DNA from: Acidothermus sp.
GTDB taxonomy: Bacteria > Actinomycetota > Actinomycetes > Acidothermales > Acidothermaceae
Direction: 5' to 3'
DNA length: 64,000 nt
Assembly: GCA_023512015.1 (NCBI GenBank)
Contig: JAIMAI010000005.1
Coordinates: 1-64,000 of the forward strand
This document shows, piece by piece, positions 48,085 through 57,413 of the stretch. Under the pieces are notes generated by a model, which was given only the letters and a program-made list of their open reading frames with translations, did not search any database and had not been told where the DNA came from. Position numbers and translations under genes: made by a program. Each line of letters opens with the position of its first letter. Position 1 is the first letter of the stretch.

Positions 48085-49346
48085 TCGACCTTCGGATCCT
48101 GCGAGAAGACCCCGAGCGGGTGCGCGCATCCCAGCGGGCGCGCGGCGAGGACCCGTCGGCGGTCGACGCAGTGTTGGCAGCCGACGAGACCCGGCGCGCC
48201 GCGGTCGCTCGGTTCGAATCGTTGCGGGCGGAGCAGAAAGCCCTCGGACGCCGGATTCCCGCCGCGCCGCAGGAGGAGAAAGCCGACTTGCTCGCCCGCG
48301 CGAAAGAACTCGCCGCGCTGGTGAAGGAAGCCGAAGAGGCTGTGCGTTCGGCCGATACGGCCCTCCGCGAAGCAGCCCTTGTGCTCTCCAACCTCGTCGA
48401 CGAGGCCGCGCCCCGGGGCGGTGAGGACGATTTCGTCGTCCTCGAAACGGTCGGGCGTCCGCCGGAATTCGATTTCCCTCCGCGTGACCACCTGGAGCTC
48501 GGCAACCTGCTGGCTGCGATCGACACCGAACGGGCCGCCAAGGTCTCCGGCAGCCGGTTCTATTACCTGACGGGCGTGGGGGCCAGGCTCCAACTCGCCC
48601 TCGTCGCATTGGCGGTCGCGCAGGCCACCGAAGCCGGTTTCATCCCGGTGATACCGCCGGTCCTGGTGCGGCCCCCCGCGATGGAAGGGACGGGCTTCCT
48701 CGGACAAGCCGCCGAGAACGTCTTCCACCTGGAGAAAGACGATTTCTATCTGGTCGGAACCTCCGAGGTGTCGCTCGCCGCTTACCACATGGACGAAATC
48801 CTGGACGTCGCGTCGCTGCCCCGGCGTTACCTGGGCATATCGACCTGTTTTCGTCGGGAAGCCGGTTCCCACGGAAAGGACACCCGAGGGATCATTCGCG
48901 TCCACCAATTCGACAAAGTCGAGATGTTCTCCTTCACCACTCCAGAGGAATCGGCCGCAGAGCATCGACGGTTGCTGGAATGGGAAAAGCAGTTTCTCGT
49001 TGCGCTGGAGATTCCGTTCCGGGTCATCGACGTCGCGAGCGGGGATCTCGGCGCGAGTGCCGCCCGGAAATTCGACTGCGAAGCGTGGATCCCGACCCAG
49101 GGACGTTACCGCGAGGTGACCTCGACCTCCAACTGCACGGAATTCCAGGCCCGTCGGTTGAACATCAGGCTGCGGGACGACGGCGGCGTACGCCCGCTCG
49201 CCACCCTCAACGGCACGCTGGTCGCGATCCCGCGGACCATCGTGGCGCTGCTCGAGAATCACCAGCGCCCCGACGGCTCGGTGTACGTGCCGCCCGCCCT
49301 CCGCGACTACCTCGGAACCGACATCTTGCGCCCGGGTCACGTCTGA
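48081..49346 (+). CDS. serS: Seryl-tRNA synthetase
   Basis: A 421-residue class II synthetase: N-terminal antiparallel coiled coil (about 30-105), then the catalytic domain with motif 2 ([28 protein letters not shown]), the [13 protein letters not shown] block and motif 3 near [25 protein letters not shown] overlaps the pheA stop. It charges serine tRNAs, including tRNA-Ser(TGA) at 55284-55368 in this window. Confidence 0.97.
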   Translation: MIDLRILREDPERVRASQRARGEDPSAVDAVLAADETRRAAVARFESLRAEQKALGRRIPAAPQEEKADLLARAKELAALVKEAEEAVRSADTALREAALVLSNLVDEAAPRGGEDDFVVLETVGRPPEFDFPPRDHLELGNLLAAIDTERAAKVSGSRFYYLTGVGARLQLALVALAVAQATEAGFIPVIPPVLVRPPAMEGTGFLGQAAENVFHLEKDDFYLVGTSEVSLAAYHMDEILDVASLPRRYLGISTCFRREAGSHGKDTRGIIRVHQFDKVEMFSFTTPEESAAEHRRLLEWEKQFLVALEIPFRVIDVASGDLGASAARKFDCEAWIPTQGRYREVTSTSNCTEFQARRLNIRLRDDGGVRPLATLNGTLVAIPRTIVALLENHQRPDGSVYVPPALRDYLGTDILRPGHV

Positions 49347-49440
49347 TCCCTCTGAGATTCGGAGGTATCGCGTCTGCGATCCCTGCGGTTATGCGGCAGC
49401 TCCCGTGCCGGGCCGCGACTGATCGGAATTCTGCTGTGGG

Positions 49441-49446
49441 TAAGGT
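49441..49446 (+). promoter_or_regulatory. -10 hexamer TAAGGT of the HAD gene
   Basis: TAAGGT ends six bases before GTG 49453, favouring this codon over ATG 49450. Confidence 0.45.
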
Positions 49447-49452
49447 GAAATG

Positions 49453-50259
49453 GTGCCGCTGCGTCTCGTTGCCACCGACCTGGACGGCACGATCGTACGA
49501 AGCGACGGCACCATTTCACCCCGCACGACCAAAGTGCTGAACGCAGCGGTGGAAGCCGGCCTGCGGGTGGTCCTGGTGAGCGGGCGTCCGCCCCGGTGGG
49601 TGCTGCCGGTCGCGGTCACCACGGGACTGCGTGGACCGGCGGTGTGCGCCAACGGAGCCTTGATTTACGATCCCGTCGCCGACCGTGTCCTGGAAGCATT
49701 TCTGTTGCCTCCGGAGCGGGTCGAAGCCGTCGTCCGGCGATTGCGGACCGCGCTTCCCGACGTGCGGTTCGCCGTCGAGACGGGCGGCGATATCTACGCC
49801 GCCGACGGCTACCACGGCGGTTGGCATCTGGACGGTGTGGTTCAGCACCGCCCGCTGGAAGATCTGCAGGAGCTCGCCGCCGCGAAATTGCTCGTGTACC
49901 ACCCGAGCATGAATTCCGACGATTTGCTCGACCATGTACGGCGCGAGATTTCCGACCTCGCGCAGGTGACGCACTCCAATGGGCGGAACCTCGTCGAGGT
50001 GAGCGCCCGCGGTGTGAACAAGGCGACGACGGTCGCGTATCTCGCGCAGCGGTGGGGGATCGACCCCTCGGAGGTGGTTGCGTTCGGCGACATGCCGAAC
50101 GACGTCGAGCTGCTCCGCTGGGCTGGGCGCGGTTATGCCATGGCCGGGGCACATCCGTCAGCCCGCGCCGCAGCCGACGACCTCGCTCCCGGTAACGACG
50201 ACGACGGAGTGGCCGTCGTCCTAGAAGGAATACTGGCCGGCCTCCCCGGTCGGTCGTGA
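49453..50259 (+). CDS. Cof-type HAD-superfamily phosphatase
   Basis: A 268-residue HAD hydrolase with the type IIB cap. Motif I VATDLDGTIV, motif II SGRPPR, the Lys region, and motif III GDMPNDVELLRWAG. Members dephosphorylate sugar phosphates or cofactors; the substrate here is not known. GTG 49453 is favoured by the TAAGGT -10 element six bases upstream; ATG 49450 adds one residue. It is convergent with the Bpa gene, four bases apart. Confidence 0.88.
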   Translation: MPLRLVATDLDGTIVRSDGTISPRTTKVLNAAVEAGLRVVLVSGRPPRWVLPVAVTTGLRGPAVCANGALIYDPVADRVLEAFLLPPERVEAVVRRLRTALPDVRFAVETGGDIYAADGYHGGWHLDGVVQHRPLEDLQELAAAKLLVYHPSMNSDDLLDHVRREISDLAQVTHSNGRNLVEVSARGVNKATTVAYLAQRWGIDPSEVVAFGDMPNDVELLRWAGRGYAMAGAHPSARAAADDLAPGNDDDGVAVVLEGILAGLPGRS

Positions 50260-50263
50260 AATC

Positions 50264-50806
50264 TCACAAATACATCCCGGAGCCCGGTCGGCTCTCGGGT
50301 TGTTGCTGCGGAGGGTGTCCGGCGGGGAGGGCGCGGCGCATGTGTTCGAGCTGGGCGCGCGCCGCCATTTGCTGGGCTACCAACGCGGTCTGAATCCCGT
50401 GGAAAAGGCCTTCCAGCCAGCCGACCAACTGCGCCTGAGCAATGCGAAGTTCGGATTCCGTCGGGACTTCGGAGTCGGTGAACGGCAACGTGATGCGCTC
50501 CAACTCGTCGATCAACTCAGGGGCGAGCCCACTTTCGAGTTCCTTTATCGAAGATCGATGAATTTCCTTCAGCCGTTGACGGCCACGTTCGTCCAGCGGC
50601 GCGGACCGGACTTCCTCCAGGAGTTGACGGATCATGCTTCCGATGCGCATCACTTTCGCCGGCTGGTTGACCAGGTCGGTGACCGACTCCTGTTCGTCCG
50701 GCTCGTCGCCCTGCGATCGGTCGCTCGGGCTGTTCGCCACCGCCATTCCATCCGGACCGACGATGACGACGCGACCCGCCTCCCCGTGTTCGGATCGTTC
50801 CGTCAT
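50264..50806 (-). CDS. bpa: Bacterial proteasome activator Bpa/PafE
   Basis: A 180-residue ATP-independent proteasome activator. The helical core is recognisable (QPAKVMRIGSMIRQLLEEVRSAPLDERGRQRLKEIHRSSIKELE, ELERITLPF, AQLVGWLEGLFHGIQTALVAQQM), and it forms a dodecameric ring that opens the 20S gate. The last residues are GMYL where the usual docking tail is GQYL, a change at the second position. It follows the quinone oxidoreductase by 12 bases on the same strand. In mycobacteria Bpa helps degrade HspR. Confidence 0.9.
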   Translation of the reverse strand: MTERSEHGEAGRVVIVGPDGMAVANSPSDRSQGDEPDEQESVTDLVNQPAKVMRIGSMIRQLLEEVRSAPLDERGRQRLKEIHRSSIKELESGLAPELIDELERITLPFTDSEVPTESELRIAQAQLVGWLEGLFHGIQTALVAQQMAARAQLEHMRRALPAGHPPQQQPESRPGSGMYL

Positions 50807-50818
50807 ACCTGCAGTCTC

Positions 50819-51829
50819 TCAAGCGTGCCCGGCCAGCGCGGATTGCCCCCACGGCGTGAGCAGGATCACCTTGCCGACGTGGGTGCCGGCTTCCAGGATT
50901 CGGTGGGCGTACGCCGCGTCTTCCATCGGCACCGCTGCTTCGATCACCGGCCGGATCGCGCCCCCGTCGACGAGCGGCCACACGTGCTCACGTACCTGTG
51001 CGATGATCTCTGCCTTCTGCTGCAGTGGCCGACTGCGCAGACCCGCCGCATGGATCCATCCTCTTCTGGCCATCAACATCCCGAGGTCGAGCTCTCCCCG
51101 TCGGCCTCCCTGAGTGGCGATCACCACCAGGTGGCCGTCGTCCGCCAGAACCGCGAGGTTGCGCTGCAGGTAGGTCGCGCCGACGATGTCTAACACGACG
51201 TCCACTCCGCCACCGGCGGTCCATTTCTCGATCGCGGCGACGAAATCGTCGTCCCGGTAGTTGACCACCAACTCGGCGCCGAGCTCGCGGACCCGCTCGC
51301 ATTTGGCGGCCGATCCGGCCGTCGCCGCGACGCGCAGACCCATCGCCACCGCGAGTTGGACGGCGAAGGTTCCGATGCCGCTCGCCCCGCCGTGGACGAG
51401 CAGCCGCTGCCCCCGCCGTGCGCCTGCCGCCATGAAAACCATCGACCAGACCGTGCACGCCGCTTCCGGGAGCGCCGCCGCTTCGACCCACGAAAGGTGC
51501 GATGGACGCGGGAGCAGCAACTCGACCGGGACGGCGACCCGCTCCGCGTATCCTCCTCCCGGCAGCAACGCGCAGACATCCTCGCCGACGCGGGTACCGT
51601 CGACACCCGGCCCGATTTCGATCACGCGGCCGGCACATTCGAGGCCGAGGATGTCGGAGGCTCCGGGCGGCGGGGGGTAGCGTCCCCGGCGTTGCAGGAG
51701 ATCCGCGCGGTTGACCCCGGCAGCGGCGATCTCCAGAACCACCTCACCGTACCCTGCTCGCGGGTCGGGCACGTCACGCCACTCCAGTACGTCGGGGTCG
51801 CCGAACCCCCGTAAGGTGATCGCTTTCAT
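50819..51829 (-). CDS. NAD(P)H:quinone oxidoreductase (MDR family, PIG3/QOR-like)
   Basis: A 336-residue zinc-independent medium-chain dehydrogenase/reductase. It starts MKAITLRGFGDPDVLEWRDVP, has the GVNRADLLQRRGRYPPPPG block of the PIG3 subgroup and the nucleotide loop VHGGASGIGTFAVQLA. It probably reduces quinones with NADPH. GAGGAGCG precedes the ATG; TACGCT on the minus strand ends eight bases before it. The Bpa gene lies 12 bases downstream and may be co-transcribed. Confidence 0.92.
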   Translation of the reverse strand: MKAITLRGFGDPDVLEWRDVPDPRAGYGEVVLEIAAAGVNRADLLQRRGRYPPPPGASDILGLECAGRVIEIGPGVDGTRVGEDVCALLPGGGYAERVAVPVELLLPRPSHLSWVEAAALPEAACTVWSMVFMAAGARRGQRLLVHGGASGIGTFAVQLAVAMGLRVAATAGSAAKCERVRELGAELVVNYRDDDFVAAIEKWTAGGGVDVVLDIVGATYLQRNLAVLADDGHLVVIATQGGRRGELDLGMLMARRGWIHAAGLRSRPLQQKAEIIAQVREHVWPLVDGGAIRPVIEAAVPMEDAAYAHRILEAGTHVGKVILLTPWGQSALAGHA

Positions 51830-51989
51830 CGCTCCTCAGCGTACGACCGTGTGGTTTCCTGCCGAACTTCGCAATTTGGCTTGCGGGCTGCGGTAGGGAA
51901 GGGTCATGCTTGAGATCATTCCGGTCTCGGGTCGGAGCCGGTTCGCGTCGGGGAATCCGGAGGGCTGAGGCGAGGCACTTGGCGGACAG

Positions 51990-54032
51990 ATGACATTACG
52001 GACGGTGAAGAGAATCATCCGGAGCGTGCGCTCTTCTTGGGCGCTCACGGCCACCGATTTTCCGGGTGGAGCCGCCCAAGCAGCACGACTCTTAGAGGCT
52101 ATCGTCCGCGCCGCTCCCATCGTCGTCTTCCGTCTCGACCGTAGTGGTCAGCTCACATACGTGAGCCCCAACGTCACGCGCCTCCTCGGAATATCACAAG
52201 AACAGGCGCTGCGGTCGGACACCTGGACACGTTCCACCGACCCCGCGTCCTTCGAGAAACTGCGCGCCGCCGTCCGTTCGGTTCTCGACGGTGCGGCCGG
52301 TTCCGCAGAATTCGAAGGAACCTTCGATTTCGGTACGGGTCCCCGAGTGCTGCGCTTGTTCTGCTGCCCGGAGGCTGACCCTCCCTCTTCCCACGGGTTG
52401 CTGGCGTACATCGAGGACATCACCGCGCGCCGGGCGGCGGAACGTGCCATGGCCGAACGCCAAGAGGAGCTTCGGGCGATCACGTCGGCTTCTCCCGACG
52501 TCATCGCGGTCGTAACCCCCGACCTGAGGGTGGCGTTCGTCAGCGACGCGTCGACCAGCTTGACCGGCATCCGAGCATCCGACCGCATCGGCCAGCGCAT
52601 CGGTGAAACCGTGCATCCCGACGACCGACCAGCTCTGCTGGACGGCATTCGGGCGGTACTCGCAGGCGCCGCCGAGGATTTCGTCGTTCGGGTGCGCACC
52701 CGTCATGCCACGGGCCGTTACATCGTCATGGAGGGACACGGACGGCCCGCGCTGGGCCCCGACGGTGCGCCCACCGCAGTGGTCATCATCTTCCGGGATA
52801 TCAGCGAACGCCTCGCGCTGGAAGCCGAATTGGTCAAGGCCAAGGAGGCGGCCGATGCTGCTTCGGCCGCTAAGAGCGAGTTCTTGTCACGGATGAGCCA
52901 CGAACTGCGGACGCCGCTCAACGTCGTCCTCGGTTTCGCGCAGTTGCTGCAGATGGAGAGCCTTTCGAGTGAACAACGCGAATGGGTCGATCAGATATTC
53001 AAGGCCGGACGTCATTTGCTCGATCTCATAAATGAAGTGTTGGATATCGCGCGGATCGAAAGTGGAGCGCTGGCCATCTCGCCGGAGCCGGTGTCGGTCC
53101 GTGACGTGGTCGGAGAAACCGTCACCCAGTTGCGACCGATGGCCGCCGAGCGGGACATCACCATCGACTGGTTCGTGGAGGACGACGACATCTGCGTCCG
53201 CGCCGATCGGCAACGGCTGCTACAGATCCTGCTCAACCTGGTGGTCAATGCCATCAAGTACAACCGACGCGGGGGGCAGGTCCTCGTGACCGCTTTCCGT
53301 GGGGGAACGAACTCCGATTCCTCGGCCGCGGAGCCCTCACTCGATGTGGCGACCATACGGGTCAGTGACACCGGTCTTGGGATCGCGCCCGAACATGTGG
53401 AACGGTTGTTCGTCCCATTCGATCGGTTGGGTGCGGAAAGCACGGACGTCGAGGGCACCGGCGTCGGCCTGCCGCTCACGCTGCGACTGGTACAGGCAAT
53501 GGACGGCGAATTACTCGTCGACTCCACCCCCGGTCAGGGCAGCGTCTTCACCGTGCTCTTGCCGCTTGCAGAGGGTGCTCCTGCTGATTCACGTTCACGT
53601 GCGGATCAGCGACGGCGCCCGGCAAGCGAGGTGTGCGGCACGGTGCTCTACATCGAGGACAACGAGGCCAATCAGGCGCTCATGGAACAGATAGTTTCCT
53701 GGCGTCCGGGTGTTCGGCTGGTGCGCGCGGTGAGTGGGTCCGAAGGCGTGCAAGTTGCACGGAAGGATCGAGTGGATCTCGTCTTCCTCGATATCCACCT
53801 GCCCGATTTGGAGGGCGCCGACGTGCTGCGTGAGCTCCGAACGGATGCAGCTCTCTGCCACCTGCCGGTCTACGTAGTGAGCGCCGATGCGACGGCCGTT
53901 CAGGCACGGCGCATGCGCGAACTCGGCGCCGACGGTTACCTGTCGAAACCCCTCGACGTCCCTCGAGCGCTCGAAATCATCGATGCGGTCCTCGGATCCC
54001 AACGTGACGTACCGCACGAGGTGGTGAGGTAG
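51990..54032 (+). CDS. Hybrid histidine kinase (PAS-PAS-HK-REC)
   Basis: A 680-residue soluble sensor kinase: two PAS domains (about residues 30-150 and 155-275), HisKA with the phospho-accepting His304 in SHELRTP, HATPase with SDTGLGIAP and GTGVGLPL, and a C-terminal receiver with Asp601 in VFLDIHLPD. No membrane segment or signal peptide is seen, so it senses a cytoplasmic cue. No separate response regulator follows; the next gene, four bases away, is a REC-EAL protein that is its likely phosphorylation target or partner. Confidence 0.92.
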   Translation: MTLRTVKRIIRSVRSSWALTATDFPGGAAQAARLLEAIVRAAPIVVFRLDRSGQLTYVSPNVTRLLGISQEQALRSDTWTRSTDPASFEKLRAAVRSVLDGAAGSAEFEGTFDFGTGPRVLRLFCCPEADPPSSHGLLAYIEDITARRAAERAMAERQEELRAITSASPDVIAVVTPDLRVAFVSDASTSLTGIRASDRIGQRIGETVHPDDRPALLDGIRAVLAGAAEDFVVRVRTRHATGRYIVMEGHGRPALGPDGAPTAVVIIFRDISERLALEAELVKAKEAADAASAAKSEFLSRMSHELRTPLNVVLGFAQLLQMESLSSEQREWVDQIFKAGRHLLDLINEVLDIARIESGALAISPEPVSVRDVVGETVTQLRPMAAERDITIDWFVEDDDICVRADRQRLLQILLNLVVNAIKYNRRGGQVLVTAFRGGTNSDSSAAEPSLDVATIRVSDTGLGIAPEHVERLFVPFDRLGAESTDVEGTGVGLPLTLRLVQAMDGELLVDSTPGQGSVFTVLLPLAEGAPADSRSRADQRRRPASEVCGTVLYIEDNEANQALMEQIVSWRPGVRLVRAVSGSEGVQVARKDRVDLVFLDIHLPDLEGADVLRELRTDAALCHLPVYVVSADATAVQARRMRELGADGYLSKPLDVPRALEIIDAVLGSQRDVPHEVVR

Positions 54033-54036
54033 TCGG

Positions 54037-55254
54037 ATGGCAGTGGAGGTGGGGGGGTCGAGCCCGGCTTTGGAGCGATTCGCAGATGCCCGCGTCCTCG
54101 TCGTCGACGACAACGGAGCAAATCTCCAACTGCTGGTCACTTTGTTGACCCGCGCGGGACTCCGGCACATCGTCACCGCATCCGACGGCGAATCGGCGCT
54201 CCAGCTCATTCGAGAAATGTCGCCGGATCTCGTGTTGCTCGACCTGCGTATGCCCAAACTCGACGGATACGCCGTCTTGAGTGAACTCCGCTCGTCTGAG
54301 GAAGCGCAGTACCTGCCCGTCCTCGTCCTCACCGCGGACCTCACCAAGGAAGCCGTACACCGAGCTCTCGACCTCGGGGCCCGGGACTTCCTCACCAAAC
54401 CGTTCGACGCCACCGAAGTGGTCCTGCGGGTGCGTAATCTCCTGGAGATGCGGGCGCTGCACTGCACGCTGCGTGAGCACAACATCGCTCTGGCCGAAGA
54501 ATTGGAGAAACGGCGAGCCCAAGACGAGGAACTCACCCGACTTCTGCGAGAAAGAATCGAACGCATCGAAGCGGTTTTGGCGAGCCCCGACGCGCTGTCA
54601 ACGGTTTTCCAGCCGATCGTGAGACTTCGGGATTTGGAGCCGGTGGGGTTGGAGGCGCTGTCGCGGTTCTCGGCGGCGCCGCAGCGCCCCCCCGACGTCT
54701 GGTTCGGCGAAGCCAGCTCCGTGGGACTCGGTCCGGAGCTCGAATCGAAGGCGCTGCAACGCGCGATAGCCTTCATCGACGCGCTGCCGTCGCAGGCCTT
54801 CTTGGCCGTCAACGTTTCCCCGGAATTCGTCTTGTCCCGAAAACTCGACGTGCTCGCCGACTTCCCGGCTTGCGATCGTCTCGTCCTGGAACTCACCGAG
54901 CATGCCGCCGTCGAGGATTATGCGCTCATCCAGGAGCGGCTGGCGCCTTTTCGGGAACGCGGCGCGAGAGTGGCGATCGACGACACCGGCGCGGGCTTCG
55001 CCAGCTTGCGGCACCTCTTGCTGCTCCAACCCGAGGTGATAAAACTAGACCTCTCGATCACCCGAGGTGTCGACCACGACCCGGCGCGCCGGGCTCTTGC
55101 CTCCGCCCTCGTCGGTTTCGCCAAGGACGTCGGCGCGCACCTCATCGCCGAAGGCGTCGAGACCGCCCGGGAACTCGAAACGCTCGCCGCACTCGGCATC
55201 GAGTGGGCACAAGGTTTTCATCTCGGCAAGCCACAACCGCTTCCGATCGGGTGA
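54037..55254 (+). CDS. REC-EAL c-di-GMP phosphodiesterase
   Basis: A 405-residue response regulator: N-terminal receiver (Asp69 in LLDLRMPKLDG), a coiled linker, and an EAL domain (about residues 185-405). The catalytic set is complete: GLEALSRF (Glu206), NVSPEFV, LELTEHA, IDDTGAGFASL, VIKLD, AEGVET and QGFHLGKP. It should cleave c-di-GMP when phosphorylated. The hybrid kinase four bases upstream is the likely donor. PilZ at 11921-12547 is a possible downstream receptor. Confidence 0.93.
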   Translation: MAVEVGGSSPALERFADARVLVVDDNGANLQLLVTLLTRAGLRHIVTASDGESALQLIREMSPDLVLLDLRMPKLDGYAVLSELRSSEEAQYLPVLVLTADLTKEAVHRALDLGARDFLTKPFDATEVVLRVRNLLEMRALHCTLREHNIALAEELEKRRAQDEELTRLLRERIERIEAVLASPDALSTVFQPIVRLRDLEPVGLEALSRFSAAPQRPPDVWFGEASSVGLGPELESKALQRAIAFIDALPSQAFLAVNVSPEFVLSRKLDVLADFPACDRLVLELTEHAAVEDYALIQERLAPFRERGARVAIDDTGAGFASLRHLLLLQPEVIKLDLSITRGVDHDPARRALASALVGFAKDVGAHLIAEGVETARELETLAALGIEWAQGFHLGKPQPLPIG

Positions 55255-55283
55255 GGCCATCGCCGTTCACCGTGGTGATCGAG

Positions 55284-55368
55284 CGGAGGCGGTGGGATTT
55301 GAACCCACGAGGGCTCGCGCCCTACCGGTTTTCAAGACCGGCGCCATCGGCCACTAGGCGACGCCTCC
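55284..55368 (-). tRNA. tRNA-Ser (anticodon TGA)
   Basis: An 85-base class II tRNA: acceptor GGAGGCG/CGCCTCC, anticodon stem CCGGT/ACCGG with loop CTTGAAA (anticodon TGA), a long variable arm and T-loop TTCAAAT. CCA is not encoded. It reads UCA codons. Confidence 0.96.
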
Positions 55369-55393
55369 GCCCCTCAGGGTACGGACGGCGCCT

Positions 55394-55399
55394 TATCGT
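55394..55399 (+). promoter_or_regulatory. -10 hexamer TATCGT of manA
   Basis: TATCGT ends six bases before GTG 55406, predicting a leaderless manA mRNA. Confidence 0.5.
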
Positions 55400-55405
55400 T
55401 CGCTC

Positions 55406-56626
55406 GTGAGAGTCTGGCGGATGCGCAACCGCGTGATGCCCTACGCCTGGGGGTCGCGGTCGGCTCTCGCGAGCCTCCAAGGACGTCCACCCGCCGCGCA
55501 GCCGGAAGCCGAACTGTGGATGGGCGCGCATCCACAGGCACCTTCGGAGGTCGAGGTCGAGGGGCGCGCGGTGCCGTTGCCGGAACTCATCGCCGCGCAG
55601 CCCGAAGCCATCCTCGGCGCTGAGGTGATGAAGCATTTCGGTCCGACCCTCCCGTTCCTCGTCAAGATTCTTGCGGCCGAGCGCCCGCTTTCGCTCCAGG
55701 TCCATCCCCCAGCGGAGATCGCTACGGCGGGATTCCGTGCGGAAGACGCCGCGGGCATCGATCGCCGTGCTCCGTGGCGCACCTATCGCGATCCCAACGC
55801 CAAACCGGAACTGCTGCTGGCGCTCGGCCCGTTCCGCGCCCTGCACGGCTTTGCCCCGCCCGCCGAAAGCGCCCGGCGCCTGGAGCGGCTCGCCTCGAAA
55901 CGGCTGACGCCGCTGGTCGACCGGTTGCGTCGCGGCGACCCACCGGGGGATGTCTTCCTCGATCTGCTGGCCTGGCCGGACGACGACCGAGCCGCGCTCG
56001 TCGCAGAGGCTGCCGCCGCTGCGGGCACGGACAGCTCGCCACTCGCTTCCCTGGTGGGCTCGCTTTCCCGCCTCCACCCGGCCGACCCCGGGGTGGTCGG
56101 CGTCCTGCTGCTCAACTACGTAGAGCTGAGCCCCGGAGAAGCCCTGTACATCCGCGCCGGGGAACTCCACGCCTACCTGGACGGGATCGGCCTGGAAATC
56201 CTCGGCAACTCCGACAACGTCGTGCGCGCCGGCCTCACCGAGAAGCACCTGGCGCTCAGCGAACTCGCACGGTCCCTCTGCCGCGAGCCGACGCCCGCAC
56301 ATCTGCTCACCGCGACGGACGACGGCCGGGGCGGTCGATGTTTCGCCGTCCGGCAGGACGAATTCGCCCTCACCGTGGTGGAGGTGGCCGATATTCCGCG
56401 GGAACTGATCCCCAGGTCGGCGGAGGTACTCGTCGTCCTCGACGGAGCGGTCCTTCTCGAGACGGACGACGGGGTGCTCCCGCTTGCCCGGACCGACTCG
56501 GCTTTCGTCGCGGCGGATGCGGGGGTACTCAGGCTGGCCGGCGGCGGTACGGTCGCGCGGGTCCGACCCGGCGTGGTCGTTCAGTGCGGCGCAGGGGCCG
56601 AGCAGACCCTGGAACCGCAGCGGTAG
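55406..56626 (+). CDS. manA: Mannose-6-phosphate isomerase, class I
   Basis: A 406-residue type I phosphomannose isomerase, interconverting mannose-6-P and fructose-6-P for mannosyl donors. Zinc-site and active-site blocks: AELWMGAHPQAPSEV, LSLQVHPP, NAKPELLLAL, and IRAGELHAYLDGIGLEILGNSDNVVRAGLTEKH. The start GTG is favoured by the -10 TATCGT six bases upstream. Its last 46 bases overlap a convergent membrane-protein gene. Confidence 0.94.
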   Translation: MRVWRMRNRVMPYAWGSRSALASLQGRPPAAQPEAELWMGAHPQAPSEVEVEGRAVPLPELIAAQPEAILGAEVMKHFGPTLPFLVKILAAERPLSLQVHPPAEIATAGFRAEDAAGIDRRAPWRTYRDPNAKPELLLALGPFRALHGFAPPAESARRLERLASKRLTPLVDRLRRGDPPGDVFLDLLAWPDDDRAALVAEAAAAAGTDSSPLASLVGSLSRLHPADPGVVGVLLLNYVELSPGEALYIRAGELHAYLDGIGLEILGNSDNVVRAGLTEKHLALSELARSLCREPTPAHLLTATDDGRGGRCFAVRQDEFALTVVEVADIPRELIPRSAEVLVVLDGAVLLETDDGVLPLARTDSAFVAADAGVLRLAGGGTVARVRPGVVVQCGAGAEQTLEPQR

Positions 56627-57054
56627 TAGGAGACACCAGGGTTCATCGGTTCCCGCGACGCGAAGCGGTACGTGATCCCATCGGGTCCTCGCTCGAGGAC
56701 GACGACGTAGGGGACCCCGACCTGCCAACCACCGTCGAACGGGAGGGTGAAGGCATCGTTGGCCCCGGCCGTGTACCCCTTCTCATACGCTGCCGCGGCC
56801 TGGGTCGCCGACGGCCCGGGGAGGCCCGCCGTCCCTTGGAGTAGTCGGCCCTCTCGCACTCCCGCGATCTCACCGGTGGCGTACCCAGCCTGGAAGCCAT
56901 GGTCGGTCGCGGACCGGATCCCGGCGACGAACCCCCCCGCGCCGATCACCGCCGCAGCGAGAAGAAATCCCGCCCAGATCTCTATTGCGCGGCGACGGTG
57001 AAAACCGCGCGCCGGTCTGCTCTTCGGCTGATCTCCCGGTTCTCGACTGGACAT
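56581..57054 (-). CDS. Single-pass membrane protein of unknown function
   Basis: A 157-residue protein with a 23-residue basic N-terminus, one transmembrane helix (IWAGFLLAAAVIGAGGFVAGI, about residues 26-46), and an external domain with Tyr/Gly-rich segments (GFQAGYATGEIAGVREG, AYEKGYTAGANDAF). Two cysteines near the C-terminus (YYRCGSRVCS) could form a disulfide. I do not recognise a family. GGAGG precedes the ATG by four bases. It overlaps the end of manA. Confidence 0.65.
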   Translation of the reverse strand: MSSREPGDQPKSRPARGFHRRRAIEIWAGFLLAAAVIGAGGFVAGIRSATDHGFQAGYATGEIAGVREGRLLQGTAGLPGPSATQAAAAYEKGYTAGANDAFTLPFDGGWQVGVPYVVVLERGPDGITYRFASREPMNPGVSYYRCGSRVCSAPAPH

Positions 57055-57413
57055 TTCGCCTCCGATGAATTTCGCACTGTGAGGAATATCGCACCGTGTG
57101 TAAGCAGGGTGAGGCGAGGTCTGGCCGAATCGGGTGGCTGTGGGCTAGTACGTCCGGGCGAAAAGCGGGTCAGGTCTCCGAATTGGACCCGACGCGCCTT
57201 GTCTGCCGCTCGCTGAGCTGGTTATGGTCGTCGCACCCGCACAGATAACGATTTGATTACCTGTGCGGTATCGCCGAACCTGCAGCGCGCAGGACCGGGG
57301 ACCCAGATCGGCGCTCGTGCGCCAGGGGGTGAATCCGTCGTTCGACGGTAGGGCGATCTTCCCCGTCCGAACCCGTCAGCTAACCCGGCAGGCCGTAGTG
57401 GAAGAGGAGTGCT
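57055..57413. other. 359-base region upstream of the NlpC/P60 gene
   Basis: No protein gene is supported here. The main content is a c-di-AMP riboswitch (57269-57396), preceded by an inverted repeat CCGCACAG-N16-CTGTGCGG (57237-57268) that may be an operator or promoter-proximal hairpin. The part from 57055 to about 57236 contains no feature I can support. Confidence 0.65.
57269..57396 (+). ncRNA. ydaO/yuaA-type c-di-AMP riboswitch
   Basis: The conserved blocks appear in order: GCCGAACC (57273-57280), GGGGGTGAATCCG, AGGG, the pyrimidine-rich CTTCCCCGTCCGAACCCGTC and CAGCTAACCCGGCAGGC. These are the signature of the ydaO family, which turns off expression when c-di-AMP binds. It lies directly before a secreted NlpC/P60 hydrolase, the usual actinobacterial arrangement. 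A weak P1 pairing of the ends is possible. The downstream expression platform is not resolved. Confidence 0.92.
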
